DNA from: Marinobacter sp. HL-58
GTDB lineage: Bacteria; Pseudomonadota; Gammaproteobacteria; Pseudomonadales; Oleiphilaceae
Direction: 5' to 3'
Assembly (NCBI RefSeq): GCF_001314605.1
Contig: NZ_LIHP01000001.1
Span: forward strand, 124,001 to 188,000
Length of the DNA: 64,000 nucleotides
Positions within the stretch are counted from its first letter, which is position 1; every line of letters starts with the position of its first letter. The notes beneath the pieces were generated by a model. It made no database searches, had not been told where the DNA came from, and saw nothing but the letters and a program-made list of their open reading frames with translations. A program made the position numbers and the translations under genes. Shown piece after piece: positions 24,993 through 34,299 of this stretch.

Positions 24993-25987
24993 AATGGCAT
25001 CTCCCCATTGTTGTTGTGCCCGGGCCAGGGGGTGAAGAGAGTGACGCGGGTTTGTTCGATCAGTTGCGTGAAGTCGTCGGCCATCGGGTCGCCCACGCCT
25101 ACATGGCGTACACACTCCGCAGACAGGGCGGTGGCGGTCGACAGGATCTGTTGGCAGTTGCGCCTGCAGCTAACCGGGTCACCGTTGCGTTCGAGCAGCC
25201 CGTGAATCATTCCGGCCAGTAGGGTGTCGCCGGCACAGACGGTACTGAGCACGGTGACAGGGGGTGGTGAGGCCAGCCAGTCGCCGCTGGGCGACAGCCA
25301 GAGCACACCCTTCTCACCCATGGAGACCACTACATGGGCAATGCCGGTTTCCTGGAGGGCGCGGGCGGCTGCGGCAACGGCATCCAGGCTGTCCAGGGCG
25401 GAACCGGCCCATTCCGCCAGCTCATCAATGTTCGGTTTGATGCCATCGGGCAGGGCCCGAAGGCCTGCGTCCAGCGCGGGGCCACTGGTGTCCAGCCACA
25501 CCGGGGTGCCGCTGGCCTTGAAATGGCAGACCAGTCTGGCCAGGGCATCGGCTTCGAATCCCGCCGGCAGGCTGCCGGCAATGGCTACGGCATCGTAGTG
25601 CCCTGTCAGGTCACCGAGGCGTGTTTCAAGCTGCTTCAATGACTCGGGAGAAGCATCAAACCCGGGGCCATTGAGATCCGTCACCCGGCCGCCGTCTTCG
25701 GCGATTTTCACGTTGATGCGGTTCTGGCCCGGGACGCGCACGAACTGGTCGTCCAGCATGTCTGAATGAAACAGGCGCTCGAACGGTGCAGCGTTGATAT
25801 CCCCCAGCAAGCCGGAGACGGTTACGGTGTGGCCCAGGCGGGACAGAACCCGGGCAAGGTTGATGCCCTTGCCGGCAGCGTCCAGACGCGTGGTCCGCGA
25901 TCGGTTGACTCCGCCAAGACGGACCGTGCCGGTTTCCACGTTCAGATCCAGCGCAGGGTTAAGGGTAATGGTGAGCACGCGGGGCAT
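24989..25987 (-). CDS. fruK: 1-phosphofructokinase
   Basis: A 332-residue PfkB-family kinase that turns fructose 1-phosphate into fructose 1,6-bisphosphate. The N-terminal TLNPALDLN and DAAGKGINLARVLSRLG motifs are PfkB type 1, VAIAGSLPAGFEADAL is the conserved central block, and VCAGDTLLAGMIHGL is the C-terminal anion hole with the catalytic Asp. Translation is coupled to both neighbours: its start overlaps the fruB stop by one base and its stop overlaps the fruA start by four bases. Confidence 0.95.
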   Translation of the reverse strand: MPRVLTITLNPALDLNVETGTVRLGGVNRSRTTRLDAAGKGINLARVLSRLGHTVTVSGLLGDINAAPFERLFHSDMLDDQFVRVPGQNRINVKIAEDGGRVTDLNGPGFDASPESLKQLETRLGDLTGHYDAVAIAGSLPAGFEADALARLVCHFKASGTPVWLDTSGPALDAGLRALPDGIKPNIDELAEWAGSALDSLDAVAAAARALQETGIAHVVVSMGEKGVLWLSPSGDWLASPPPVTVLSTVCAGDTLLAGMIHGLLERNGDPVSCRRNCQQILSTATALSAECVRHVGVGDPMADDFTQLIEQTRVTLFTPWPGHNNNGEMPL

Positions 25988-28821
25988 CAGAAGGCCTCCA
26001 GCGCATCGCGCACTTCGGCGGCGGTGGCCCGGGACAGGGCCAGTCTGGCCTGCTGCCGGGCCTGCTCACGGCTCAGCCGGCGGATGCAGGCTTTCACCAG
26101 TGGCACCCGCCGGCTGGTCACAGACAGCTCGTCCACATCCAGGCCCAGCAGTACCGGAATGGCCTGGGGGTCCGAGGCCAGTTCACCACAGACTCCCACC
26201 CAGCGCTGGTGGGCGTGGGCGGCTTCCACGGTCATGCGGATCAGTTGCAGTACCGCCGGGTGCAGGCCATCGGACTCGGCCGACAGCTGGCCGTGGCCAC
26301 GATCAATCGCCAGGGTGTACTGGGTCAGGTCGTTGGTGCCGACGGAGAAGAAATCCACCTCCGGCGCCAGGGTGTGGGCCAGCAGCGCGCAGGAGGGCAC
26401 CTCGATCATCACGCCTACCTGCAGGCCCTGGCAGGGAACCTCGGCGCGGACCCGTTCCACGATGGCCTTGGCAGCGCGGAATTCTTCCAGGTCCTTGACC
26501 ATGGGGAACATGATGCGCAGCGGGCGGTTGTCCGCGGCGGTCAGCAGGGCGCGCACCTGGGTTTCCAGGATGTCCGGGCGGGTCAGGGACAGGCGAATGC
26601 CCCGCAATCCCAGGAAGGGGTTGTCCTCGTGGGGCAGGGGCCAGTAATCCAGGGGTTTGTCGCCACCCACATCCAGTGTGCGCGCCACCAGCGGCAGGCC
26701 GTCGAGGGCATCGAAGGCGTGGCGGTACTCTTTTACCTGGGTGTCAAGATCCGGCGCTTCCGGATGTTCCATGAAGATGAACTCGGTGCGCAGCAGGCCG
26801 ATGCCATCCGCCCCCCGGCTTACGGCATCCGGAGTATGGGCGGTGTTGCCCAGGTTGGCACACACATCAATGGTGTGGCCATCGGTGGTGGTGGCCGGCT
26901 CATCGCGGCACTCGTGGGCCTCGGCCTGCAAACGGCCAAGCTGATCCAGGCGGCGGGTAATGCGCTCCCGGCGTTCAGGACCGGGATTGGGCACCAGGCA
27001 GCCGCGTTCGCCGTCAACCACAACGTCTGTGCCGTCGGCAATGGTCAGTATCCGGTTACCCGCGCCAACCACAGCGGGCAGGCCGAGTGCTCGGGCCAGT
27101 ATGGCGCTGTGGGAGGTGGCGCCACCACGGGCCGTAACCAGACCACGAACCCGCTGGGTATCCAGCCTCGCGACATCAGAGGGGCCCAGGTCGTCGGCCA
27201 CCAGTACATAGGGTTCATCCGGCGGTGTCGGCATGGCCACCCCGCAGAGATTGGCCAGCACGCGCCGGCCAACATCCCGCAGGTCCGCCGCCCTTTCGGC
27301 CAGCAGACGGTCCGCCAATGCCTCCTGGGCCCGGGCGGCGGTATCAATGGCCTTCCACCAGCCAGCCTCGGCGGAGGCGCCTTCGTTGATGCCTTCCAGT
27401 GCCGCCTGGTAGAGGTCGTCGTCCTGCAGCATTTCCACGTGCACTGACAGGATCGGGGCCGCCTCTCCGCCTTCGGCCTGGCGAATCAGGGTGCGCAGTT
27501 GCCCGTCGGCTTCGTCGATCGCGCGGCCAAGGCGGCTGGTCTGTTCACCCGGGTCACTGGCGCTGGCCGGGTACTCCAGCGTTGGCTGGCGCATCACAAA
27601 CGCGGGCGCCAGCGCCAGCCCAGGTGAGGCGGCTACCGCTTTCAGTGGCTCATCGTCGGCCAGCGGTTCCGGCTCGGATTCCCGTTCTGATGGCTGCGAC
27701 GGGTTCTCCTGCTGCCGCAGTGGTGACACGTTTTCTCCGAGCCCTTCGCTGACCGCTTTGCACAGGGCTTTGACGGCCTTTTCGGCATCCTCGCCGGTTG
27801 CCGAGATGATCAGCGTCTGCCCCCGACGGGCGCCCAGGCCGATGATGCGGGTGAGACTGGTGGCGGAAACGGAGTTGCCATCACCCTCCGCAAGGCGAAT
27901 ACGAATGCTGGCGTCATGCTGGCGGGCCTCCTGTACCAGCTGCTTGGCGGGCCGGGCATGAAGACCATGGGCATTCAGCAGCTTTACCTGCTCGCTGACG
28001 GCATTGGCCTGCTCACCAGACAGTCTCGAGAGGACGGCGTCTACGGAATGGCTTTCCAGGGGCGTATTCTGGGCCAGGAAGTTGTCGATCCGCTCCAGCA
28101 GGTCCCGGCAATCCTCTCCCGGGCCGGCCAGGCAGAAAACACCGGCCAGTTCGTGCGTGGTTTTGTCCGGGGTAGCCAGCGCCAGCGCCGGCCGGTTGCT
28201 GCCGACGCTGTGGTGAACCAGCCAGAAACCCTGGCCCAGGCTGACCGGGGGCTGGCTGACAATCTCCTTCATAAAGGCGGAATCCACGCAGCCCAGGCCC
28301 TGGAGCCGGGCTGCCGCAGCCATGGCCAGTTCGCTGGTGGAGCGGGTGTTCAGGCCCAGGCACAGGGTGTCGGCATCACACTTGGGAACCACCGGCTCCC
28401 GGGACAACAGGGTGACCAGAGCGGCGGGATCGTCGGCACCGGCCAGCTTCCGGGCCAGGCCGGGCTTGTCCAGCACACGGGTCAGGTGGCGCAGTATGTT
28501 TAGGTGTTCATCCGACTGGGCGGCAATGGCGACCAGGACATACACGGTGGCGTTGTCATGCCAGGTAACGCCTTCGGGAAACTGCAAAACGCGAATGCCG
28601 GTGCTGGTAACCGCGGAGCGGCTTTCCGGTGTGCCGTGGGGTATGGCAATGCCGTTGCCGAGTACGGTGGAGGACTGCTGCTCCCGGGCCAGCATACCGG
28701 CGTGATACTCGGGAATAATCCGGCCGGCGGCCTGCAGGTCCTGGCTGGCCTGGTTGAGGGCATCCTGCCAGTCGTTGGCGGTGCAGCCCAGGCGGATATC
28801 GTTGGCTGTAAGCGTCAGCAT
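25987..28821 (-). CDS. fruB: Fructose PTS multiphosphoryl transfer protein (EIIA-HPr-EI fusion)
   Basis: A 944-residue protein joining three phosphotransferase steps. The EIIA domain comes first, with its phosphohistidine H62 in GNGIAIPHGTPES. An HPr domain follows around residues 275-365, with the active His in NAHGLHARPAKQL. EI is C-terminal from about 390, with GGATSHSAILARALGLPAVV around its phosphohistidine and GIGLLRTEFIFM, and a PEP site near DFFSVGTNDLTQY. This A-HPr-EI order is the FruB form of Pseudomonas and Xanthomonas, which makes fructose uptake independent of a general EI. The start at 28821 (MLTLTAND) replaces a longer frame to 28893 with no ribosome-binding site. It diverges from the Cra-type regulator. 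Confidence 0.95.
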   Translation of the reverse strand: MLTLTANDIRLGCTANDWQDALNQASQDLQAAGRIIPEYHAGMLAREQQSSTVLGNGIAIPHGTPESRSAVTSTGIRVLQFPEGVTWHDNATVYVLVAIAAQSDEHLNILRHLTRVLDKPGLARKLAGADDPAALVTLLSREPVVPKCDADTLCLGLNTRSTSELAMAAAARLQGLGCVDSAFMKEIVSQPPVSLGQGFWLVHHSVGSNRPALALATPDKTTHELAGVFCLAGPGEDCRDLLERIDNFLAQNTPLESHSVDAVLSRLSGEQANAVSEQVKLLNAHGLHARPAKQLVQEARQHDASIRIRLAEGDGNSVSATSLTRIIGLGARRGQTLIISATGEDAEKAVKALCKAVSEGLGENVSPLRQQENPSQPSERESEPEPLADDEPLKAVAASPGLALAPAFVMRQPTLEYPASASDPGEQTSRLGRAIDEADGQLRTLIRQAEGGEAAPILSVHVEMLQDDDLYQAALEGINEGASAEAGWWKAIDTAARAQEALADRLLAERAADLRDVGRRVLANLCGVAMPTPPDEPYVLVADDLGPSDVARLDTQRVRGLVTARGGATSHSAILARALGLPAVVGAGNRILTIADGTDVVVDGERGCLVPNPGPERRERITRRLDQLGRLQAEAHECRDEPATTTDGHTIDVCANLGNTAHTPDAVSRGADGIGLLRTEFIFMEHPEAPDLDTQVKEYRHAFDALDGLPLVARTLDVGGDKPLDYWPLPHEDNPFLGLRGIRLSLTRPDILETQVRALLTAADNRPLRIMFPMVKDLEEFRAAKAIVERVRAEVPCQGLQVGVMIEVPSCALLAHTLAPEVDFFSVGTNDLTQYTLAIDRGHGQLSAESDGLHPAVLQLIRMTVEAAHAHQRWVGVCGELASDPQAIPVLLGLDVDELSVTSRRVPLVKACIRRLSREQARQQARLALSRATAAEVRDALEAF

Positions 28822-28900
28822 GGGGTAGAGCCTCGCTTTGTTATTGTGTGGTGCTGGCGTCGACCTGTGTGGAGAATCGATACCGTTGAACATTCGGGTT

Positions 28901-28916
28901 GCTGAATCGTGTCAGC
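28901..28916. promoter_or_regulatory. Cra/FruR operator
   Basis: The sequence GCTGAATCGTGTCAGC is a 16-bp palindrome (GCTGA-nn-CG-nn-TCAGC) matching the known Cra/FruR site GCTGAATCGTTTCAGC at all but one position. It lies between fruB and the divergent regulator gene. Confidence 0.85.
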
Positions 28917-29004
28917 AAACATAAAATGAATCATGAAACAGATATGATCAGAAATCAAGCAATCTGTGATCAGGAGCAATCCGTGACGAGGAGAGAATGG
29001 CCCC

Positions 29005-29988
29005 ATGACCCTTGCTGAACTTGCCCGCCTGGCGGGCGTTTCCAGAACCACCGCCAGTTACGTGATCAATGGTCAGGGGCCGGCCCGGCGAATCAAGCAG
29101 GACACCATCGACAAGGTCCTGGCGGTGGCCCGGGACAACCACTTCCAGATTGATGCCCAGGCAGCGGCGCTTCGGGGCGGGGCCAGCCGAACCCTGGGCT
29201 TTATCCTTCCGGACCTTGAGAACGCCAGTTACGCACGGCTGGCCAAACTGTTGGAGCAGGGTGGGCGCGCCCATGGCTATCAGTTGCTGATCGCCGGTTC
29301 CGGGGATGATCCGGACACCGAGAGGGACCTGGCCAGGTCCCTCAAGGCACGTCGCTGCGATGCCCTGATTGTCGCCAGTGCCCTGCCACCGGAGGATCCG
29401 TTCTATCAGCAGTTGCAGCAGGAAGGCCTGCCGGTGATTGCGGTGGACCGGGCCCAGTCACCGGACAGGATCAGTTGTGTGGTCAGTGACAATCGCAAGG
29501 GCGCTGCCGTGCTGACCCGGTCCGTGCTGGAGCCTGGCACCGGGTCGGTGGTCTGGCTGGATGCGGTGCCGGCTCTGGCCATGACCCGGGAGCGCCGGCA
29601 GGGATTCGAGGATGTCGCACAAAGCCGCAGCGGCCAGTGGTCGGTCTACAGCGGTGAGCACTATGATCGCGAAACCGGTGCTGGTCTGATGCGGCAGGTG
29701 CTGTCGGAACAGGGCTTGCCGGATGCGCTGATTACTGCCTCCTACACACTGCTCCAGGGGGTTCTGGATGTGCTTCTGGAGCAGCCAGGCGGCTTGCCGG
29801 ACACGCTCAGAATGGCTACCTTCGGAGATGACCGGTTGCTGGATTTCCTGCCCGTCAGGGTCAATTCGTTACCACAGAAACACGAGGCAATTGCCACGGC
29901 GACGCTGGACCGGGCATTGGCTGCCATCAACGGCCAGAAGCACCCGGAGACCATCATCATCAACCGGTCGCTGAAGCGTCGTCGTTAA
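29005..29988 (+). CDS. cra: LacI-family catabolite repressor/activator (Cra/FruR)
   Basis: A 327-residue LacI-family regulator. The N-terminal helix-turn-helix reads TLAELARLAGVSRTTASYVING with the minor-groove hinge helix downstream, QAAALRGGASRTLGFILPDLENAS, then a periplasmic-binding-like sensor domain (ALPPEDPFYQQLQ, GFEDVAQS, MATFGDDRLLDFLPV). This is the Cra/FruR pattern: fructose 1-phosphate is the usual inducer. It diverges from fruB with a palindromic operator between, so it most likely represses fruBKA and itself. Confidence 0.92.
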   Translation: MTLAELARLAGVSRTTASYVINGQGPARRIKQDTIDKVLAVARDNHFQIDAQAAALRGGASRTLGFILPDLENASYARLAKLLEQGGRAHGYQLLIAGSGDDPDTERDLARSLKARRCDALIVASALPPEDPFYQQLQQEGLPVIAVDRAQSPDRISCVVSDNRKGAAVLTRSVLEPGTGSVVWLDAVPALAMTRERRQGFEDVAQSRSGQWSVYSGEHYDRETGAGLMRQVLSEQGLPDALITASYTLLQGVLDVLLEQPGGLPDTLRMATFGDDRLLDFLPVRVNSLPQKHEAIATATLDRALAAINGQKHPETIIINRSLKRRR

Positions 29989-30009
29989 GGCAATGCCCGG
30001 GAGCGGTCC

Positions 30010-30546
30010 ATGGCACAGGTTGAACTGAACGGAAAAATCGTGGAATGCCTGCGCGGTGATATCACCCGCCAGGACGATATGGAAGCGGTGGTCAACGCCG
30101 CCAACGCACAGCTGATGCCCGGTGGCGGCGTCGCTGGTGCGATCCATTCTGCGGCAGGGCCGGGGCTGGTGGCGGAGTGCCGCCCCATGGCCCCGATCCG
30201 TCCCGGTGAGGCCGTGCTCACCGGCGCTCATGACCTGCCGAACCGGTTTGTCATTCATTGCCTGGGGCCAGTTTACGGAGTCGATGAACCTTCTGATCAC
30301 TGGCTGGCAGAATGTTATCGCAATGCCCTGGAGCTGGCGGACAGCAAGGGAATCGCATCCGTGGCGTTCCCGGCCATTTCGACCGGAGCTTTCGGGTATC
30401 CGCTGGAGAGTGCAGCGGAGATCGCCCTAGCTACAGTCAGGCAGGTTCTGCCGGGGCTTGAGAATGTCACGCGGGTGCGTTTCGTGCTGTTCGGAGCTTC
30501 CGACGAACAGGTCTTCAGTAGCCGTCTGTTATCGACCATTGAGTAA
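30010..30546 (+). CDS. Macrodomain protein (O-acetyl-ADP-ribose deacetylase-like)
   Basis: A 178-residue single macrodomain that binds ADP-ribose and may remove O-acetyl-ADP-ribose or protein ADP-ribose. MacroD-type marks are ECLRGDITRQD at the start, VVNAANAQLMPGGGVAGAIHSAAG (adenosine and distal ribose site) and ISTGAFGYPLESAAEIA. The gene starts 21 bases after cra and reads in the same direction, so they could share a transcript, though no functional link to fructose use is apparent. Confidence 0.9.
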   Translation: MAQVELNGKIVECLRGDITRQDDMEAVVNAANAQLMPGGGVAGAIHSAAGPGLVAECRPMAPIRPGEAVLTGAHDLPNRFVIHCLGPVYGVDEPSDHWLAECYRNALELADSKGIASVAFPAISTGAFGYPLESAAEIALATVRQVLPGLENVTRVRFVLFGASDEQVFSSRLLSTIE

Positions 30547-30611
30547 TAAGCAGTTTTCCGGACAGCGCCTACACTGGAAAGGGTCGAAACCAACTGCCCG
30601 GGAGTGCTGTC

Positions 30612-31463
30612 TTGTCCCCATTGCGTACCTTGCTGCTTACCACCGTTGCCATGACCGCTTTCGCCGGTAATTCCCTGCTATGCCGCGCTGCTCTGAGGGA
30701 TACCGACATAGATGCCGCTACGTTTACCAGCGTCCGCCTGGTGTCAGGTGCATTGATGCTGTGGCTGATTCTGAGCCTTCGCGGTAACCGGGTGCCACTG
30801 AAACAGGGCTCCTGGGGGTCGGCGCTGGCCTTGTTCGCCTATGCCGCGGCCTTCTCATACGCCTATGGCGGACTGTCTGCGGCAATGGGTGCCCTGCTGT
30901 TGTTCGGTGCCGTACAGGCGACCATGATCAGTATTGGTATTGTCCGTGGAGATCGTCCACGTCTCTGGCAGTGGCTGGGGTTTGTGCTGGCGTTTGCGGG
31001 GCTGGTGGGGCTGCTGCTGCCGGGGCTCACGGCGCCACCGTTGTTCAGTTCCCTGCTGATGATCAGCGCCGGCATTGCCTGGGGTATCTATTCGCTGAGG
31101 GCAAAAGGCGCGGGTGAACCCACGGCAGTAACCACCGGCAATTTCATCCGCGCCGTACCCATGGCCCTGGCACTGAGCCTGGTCATGATGGCTGGTGCCA
31201 GGATTGACATGGCGGGCATGGGCTATGCGATTGCGTCCGGCGCCATTGCCTCAGGCATGGGCTACGCCGTCTGGTACATGGCGCTGCCGTTGTTGCAGGC
31301 GACCACGGCTGCGACGGTTCAGCTCAGTGTGCCGGTGATTGCGGCGGTTGGTGGTGTGCTGTTGCTCAGCGAACCTCTGACGCTGCGGCTGGTGGTTGCC
31401 GGCATCGCCATTCTTGGCGGTATCGCCATTGTGATCCGGGCAGGGCAGAAAAAGGCAGCGTGA
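30612..31463 (+). CDS. EamA/DMT-family transporter
   Basis: A 283-residue inner-membrane protein of the drug/metabolite transporter superfamily with ten hydrophobic segments in two EamA halves; the second contains GYAIASGAIASGMGYAVWYMALPL and the typical PVIAAVGGVLLLSEPLTLRL. The first half has LLTTVAMTAFAGNSLLCRAALRD. The start is a TTG at 30612 with GGGAG about eight bases upstream. DMT proteins export or import amino acids, metabolites or drugs; the substrate here is unknown. It follows the macrodomain gene by 65 bases. Confidence 0.85.
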   Translation: MSPLRTLLLTTVAMTAFAGNSLLCRAALRDTDIDAATFTSVRLVSGALMLWLILSLRGNRVPLKQGSWGSALALFAYAAAFSYAYGGLSAAMGALLLFGAVQATMISIGIVRGDRPRLWQWLGFVLAFAGLVGLLLPGLTAPPLFSSLLMISAGIAWGIYSLRAKGAGEPTAVTTGNFIRAVPMALALSLVMMAGARIDMAGMGYAIASGAIASGMGYAVWYMALPLLQATTAATVQLSVPVIAAVGGVLLLSEPLTLRLVVAGIAILGGIAIVIRAGQKKAA

Positions 31464-31483
31464 GCGATGCAGAAACCGGGTGC

Positions 31484-32491
31484 TCATTCGCAGGAAAGCT
31501 CAGCCGCATTGCGGAACTGGTCCATGATCGCATCCCGGTGCCGGTCGCTGTCACGGTATTCTTCCGGCAGCGGCTGCAGGAAATAAAGAAAATCCCCCTT
31601 TCCCCGGTGAGTTTCCAGAAGGTTGTCCAGGTCATCGCCCGGTTTCCAGAACACCGGGCTGACCACTGCCACCTCAAGATCGGGCTGTTTTTCTTCCAGC
31701 ACCGCGACCATGCCCAGGCGATCTTCAGCGTGGAAGGTACCCGTCAGATGAATAACCTGGTGCCCGGGATGGTCCTCCAGGGCCTTTATCACCCGGTCCG
31801 CCATGGTGTTGTCCCGTAACAGTTGGGCCTGGTAGCTGTTCTCGAGGCGCTCCTTTACATCCGCCTGGTTGTGGTTGCTGCCATGGCCGCCGCCAAGGGT
31901 GTCGAAAAATTTGCTGCGATACTCCGGCGTGTCGACAAACGGGTCCTCTGGCAACTGTCTGCGTTGCCCGGCCTCAAGCTCATCAAGGTGGGCGGCGCCG
32001 GTGCGGCCGACACATCGAACAATATCGGCGGGGGCATTGGCGGCAATCACAGGAACATTCCGGCTTTTGGACAATTCGATCAGCGGCCGGTAGGACGCCT
32101 TGTAGTTGGGCCAGGCTTCGGTGTCGGCAATCAGTTCTTCTTCGCCGGACTTGCCGTCGAGATACTCGTCCAGCCTTTGCTGATCGTCCACGTTGAACTG
32201 CTCCATGCTTAACACCTGTTGCGGGCGCTGCTGGTAGAGCGCTGACTGCACCAGGGCTTGCAGCAGGTGGGAGCCATGGTGGCCGTGGTACTCTCCGATC
32301 ACTATCACATCCGCTGGCGCCAATGCTTTTGCCAGCTCGTTGATTGAGAGCAAGCTACCATTATCATCGGCAATGATAGAATCGTACTGGCTTTGAGGCG
32401 GCACCGTTTCAGAAGTGCCCGTCAGCACTGATGCGCAGCCTGCAAGCAACAGGCAGGCGAGTAGTGTGAGGGTGTTAGAATAGGTCGTCAT
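31484..32491 (-). CDS. ChaN-family lipoprotein
   Basis: A 335-residue outer-membrane or periplasmic lipoprotein with lipobox LLLAGC at the end of the signal peptide. The body has the ChaN-type EreA/ChaN fold marks IVIGEYHGHHGSHLLQ, MEQFNVDDQ, VPVIAANAPADIVR and a late IHLTGTFHAEDRLGM. In Campylobacter ChaN two molecules bind haem together and take part in iron uptake; haem binding here is inference from family membership. It converges on the DMT gene and diverges from dauA. Confidence 0.85.
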   Translation of the reverse strand: MTTYSNTLTLLACLLLAGCASVLTGTSETVPPQSQYDSIIADDNGSLLSINELAKALAPADVIVIGEYHGHHGSHLLQALVQSALYQQRPQQVLSMEQFNVDDQQRLDEYLDGKSGEEELIADTEAWPNYKASYRPLIELSKSRNVPVIAANAPADIVRCVGRTGAAHLDELEAGQRRQLPEDPFVDTPEYRSKFFDTLGGGHGSNHNQADVKERLENSYQAQLLRDNTMADRVIKALEDHPGHQVIHLTGTFHAEDRLGMVAVLEEKQPDLEVAVVSPVFWKPGDDLDNLLETHRGKGDFLYFLQPLPEEYRDSDRHRDAIMDQFRNAAELSCE

Positions 32492-32565
32492 AGCTGCTTA
32501 TACGATCATGAAACCCGGTTGGCTGTCAGCCTTTTGTTTTACTGGTTATCTGTTCAGGATGTGAA

Positions 32566-34299
32566 ATGCCCCATCGCGCCTATCTGTTTTCTCTCCGTCT
32601 CGCCCACGCATTCCGCGAGGCCTGTATTGATGAGCGATACACCACCAGGCGCCTTGGGCGCGATGTCATGGCAGGGATCACGGTCGGGATCATTGCCATT
32701 CCATTGGCCATGGCACTGGCCATTGCCAGTGGTGTGCCGCCCCAGTATGGGCTCTACACTGCCTTTATAGCCGGTTTCGTCATTGCACTGACCGGTGGCA
32801 GCCGTTTCAGTATTTCCGGCCCCACCGCCGCTTTTGTTGTCATTCTCTATCCAATCGCCCAGACCTATGGCCTCGGCGGGCTGCTGCTGGCGTCGTTGAT
32901 GTCCGGTGTTTTGCTGCTGGTAATGGCATTTATGCGTCTGGGCCGGTTCATCGAATACATTCCTGAATCGGTCACTCTCGGTTTTACCGGTGGCATAGCG
33001 GTAGTGATTGCCACCCTGCAGGTAAAAGATTTCTTCGGGCTGGGTATCGAACAGATGCCGGAGCATTACTGGGATAAGCTGGCAGCCGTCGGCCAGGCCC
33101 TGCCGGGGCTGGATACCATGACGACTGCGGTAGCCCTGGCCACACTGGCGGTGATGTTGCTATGGCCGCGCCTGAGAACACCGGTACCACCCCACCTGCC
33201 GGCAGTACTCATTGGCAGCCTGCTGGCAGTGGCGCTCAATGCCAACGGGGCGGAGATAGAGACCATCGGCTCCCGGTTCAGTTACCTGCTGCCGGACGGT
33301 TCCACCGGCGCAGGCATTCCGCCTTTTCTGCCGGAGTTTGCCTGGCCCTGGAACCGTCCGGACGCCAGTGGAGATCCGCTGGGTATCAGCTGGTCGATGG
33401 TCCGGGATCTGTTGCCGGCGGCTTTTGCCATCGCCATGCTCGGCGCCATTGAATCACTGCTGTGTGCGGTTGTTCTGGACGGCATGACCGGCAAGCGCCA
33501 CAGCGCCAACAGTGAATTGCTGGGGCAGGGCATCGGTAACGTGATCACGCCGTTCTTCGGTGGCATCACGGCCACTGCCGCCATTGCCCGCTCCGCCGCC
33601 AATTATCGGGCCGGGGCGGAATCACCGGTTTCCGCCATGGTCCATGCCCTGGTCGTCCTGCTGGCGCTGGTCTCACTGGCACCCCTGCTTGCCTATCTGC
33701 CCATGGCCGCCATGGCCGCATTGCTGATCGTGGTGGCGTGGAATATGAGCGAAGCCCCGAAGTCACTTCACCTGCTGAAAACCGCCCCGCGCAGCGACAT
33801 ACTGGTGTTCGTGACCTGTTTTTCGCTGACGGTATTGCTGGATATGGTCATTGCCATCACCACCGGCATTCTGCTGGCGGCGGTACTGTTCATGCGGGAA
33901 ATGGCTCAGATGACCCGGGTAACCGATATTACCGGCAGCAAGCGACTGGCCGGGGCACGGCTTCCGGAGGGCTGGCAGGTGTTCAAGATCAATGGCCCCC
34001 TGTTCTTCGCCGCGGCCGACCGGATATTCGGAGAGCTGGCGCAGCTGTCGGCCAGCGCCCGCGGGTTTATTCTCTACATGGATGGGGTGACGATTCTGGA
34101 TGCCGGTGGGCTGTCGGCACTGAACAAGCTGATCAGTACCTGCAGGGCCGATGGCACCCAGGTTGTCATTGCCGATCTGCAATTCCAGCCGTTACGTACG
34201 CTGGCAAGGGCGGGCCTGAAACCGGAGGAGGGCGTGGTCCGGTTCTATCCCACCCTGGATGAAGCCGTCAGAGCCGAAAGCCGGCCCGCAACTACATAG
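32566..34299 (+). CDS. dauA: C4-dicarboxylic acid transporter DauA (SulP/SLC26 family)
   Basis: A 577-residue SulP-family transporter closely resembling E. coli DauA (YchM). The N-terminal part matches RDVMAGITVGIIAIPLAMAL and GSRFSISGPTAAFVVILYP, then EYIPESVTLGFTGGI, MLGAIESLLCAVVLDGMTG, and FGGITATAAIARSAANYRAGAESP. It ends in a cytoplasmic STAS domain, seen in PLFFAAADRIF, DGVTILDAGG and QFQPLRTLARAGL. DauA carries succinate, fumarate and aspartate at acidic pH in E. coli. About 12 membrane segments are expected. It runs eight bases into the end of the convergent barrel gene. Confidence 0.92.
   Translation: MPHRAYLFSLRLAHAFREACIDERYTTRRLGRDVMAGITVGIIAIPLAMALAIASGVPPQYGLYTAFIAGFVIALTGGSRFSISGPTAAFVVILYPIAQTYGLGGLLLASLMSGVLLLVMAFMRLGRFIEYIPESVTLGFTGGIAVVIATLQVKDFFGLGIEQMPEHYWDKLAAVGQALPGLDTMTTAVALATLAVMLLWPRLRTPVPPHLPAVLIGSLLAVALNANGAEIETIGSRFSYLLPDGSTGAGIPPFLPEFAWPWNRPDASGDPLGISWSMVRDLLPAAFAIAMLGAIESLLCAVVLDGMTGKRHSANSELLGQGIGNVITPFFGGITATAAIARSAANYRAGAESPVSAMVHALVVLLALVSLAPLLAYLPMAAMAALLIVVAWNMSEAPKSLHLLKTAPRSDILVFVTCFSLTVLLDMVIAITTGILLAAVLFMREMAQMTRVTDITGSKRLAGARLPEGWQVFKINGPLFFAAADRIFGELAQLSASARGFILYMDGVTILDAGGLSALNKLISTCRADGTQVVIADLQFQPLRTLARAGLKPEEGVVRFYPTLDEAVRAESRPATT

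Noticed and set aside
26209-27447. Long plus-strand frame within fruB
   Set aside because: Antisense to the EI domain of fruB; its length follows from high GC and codon bias.
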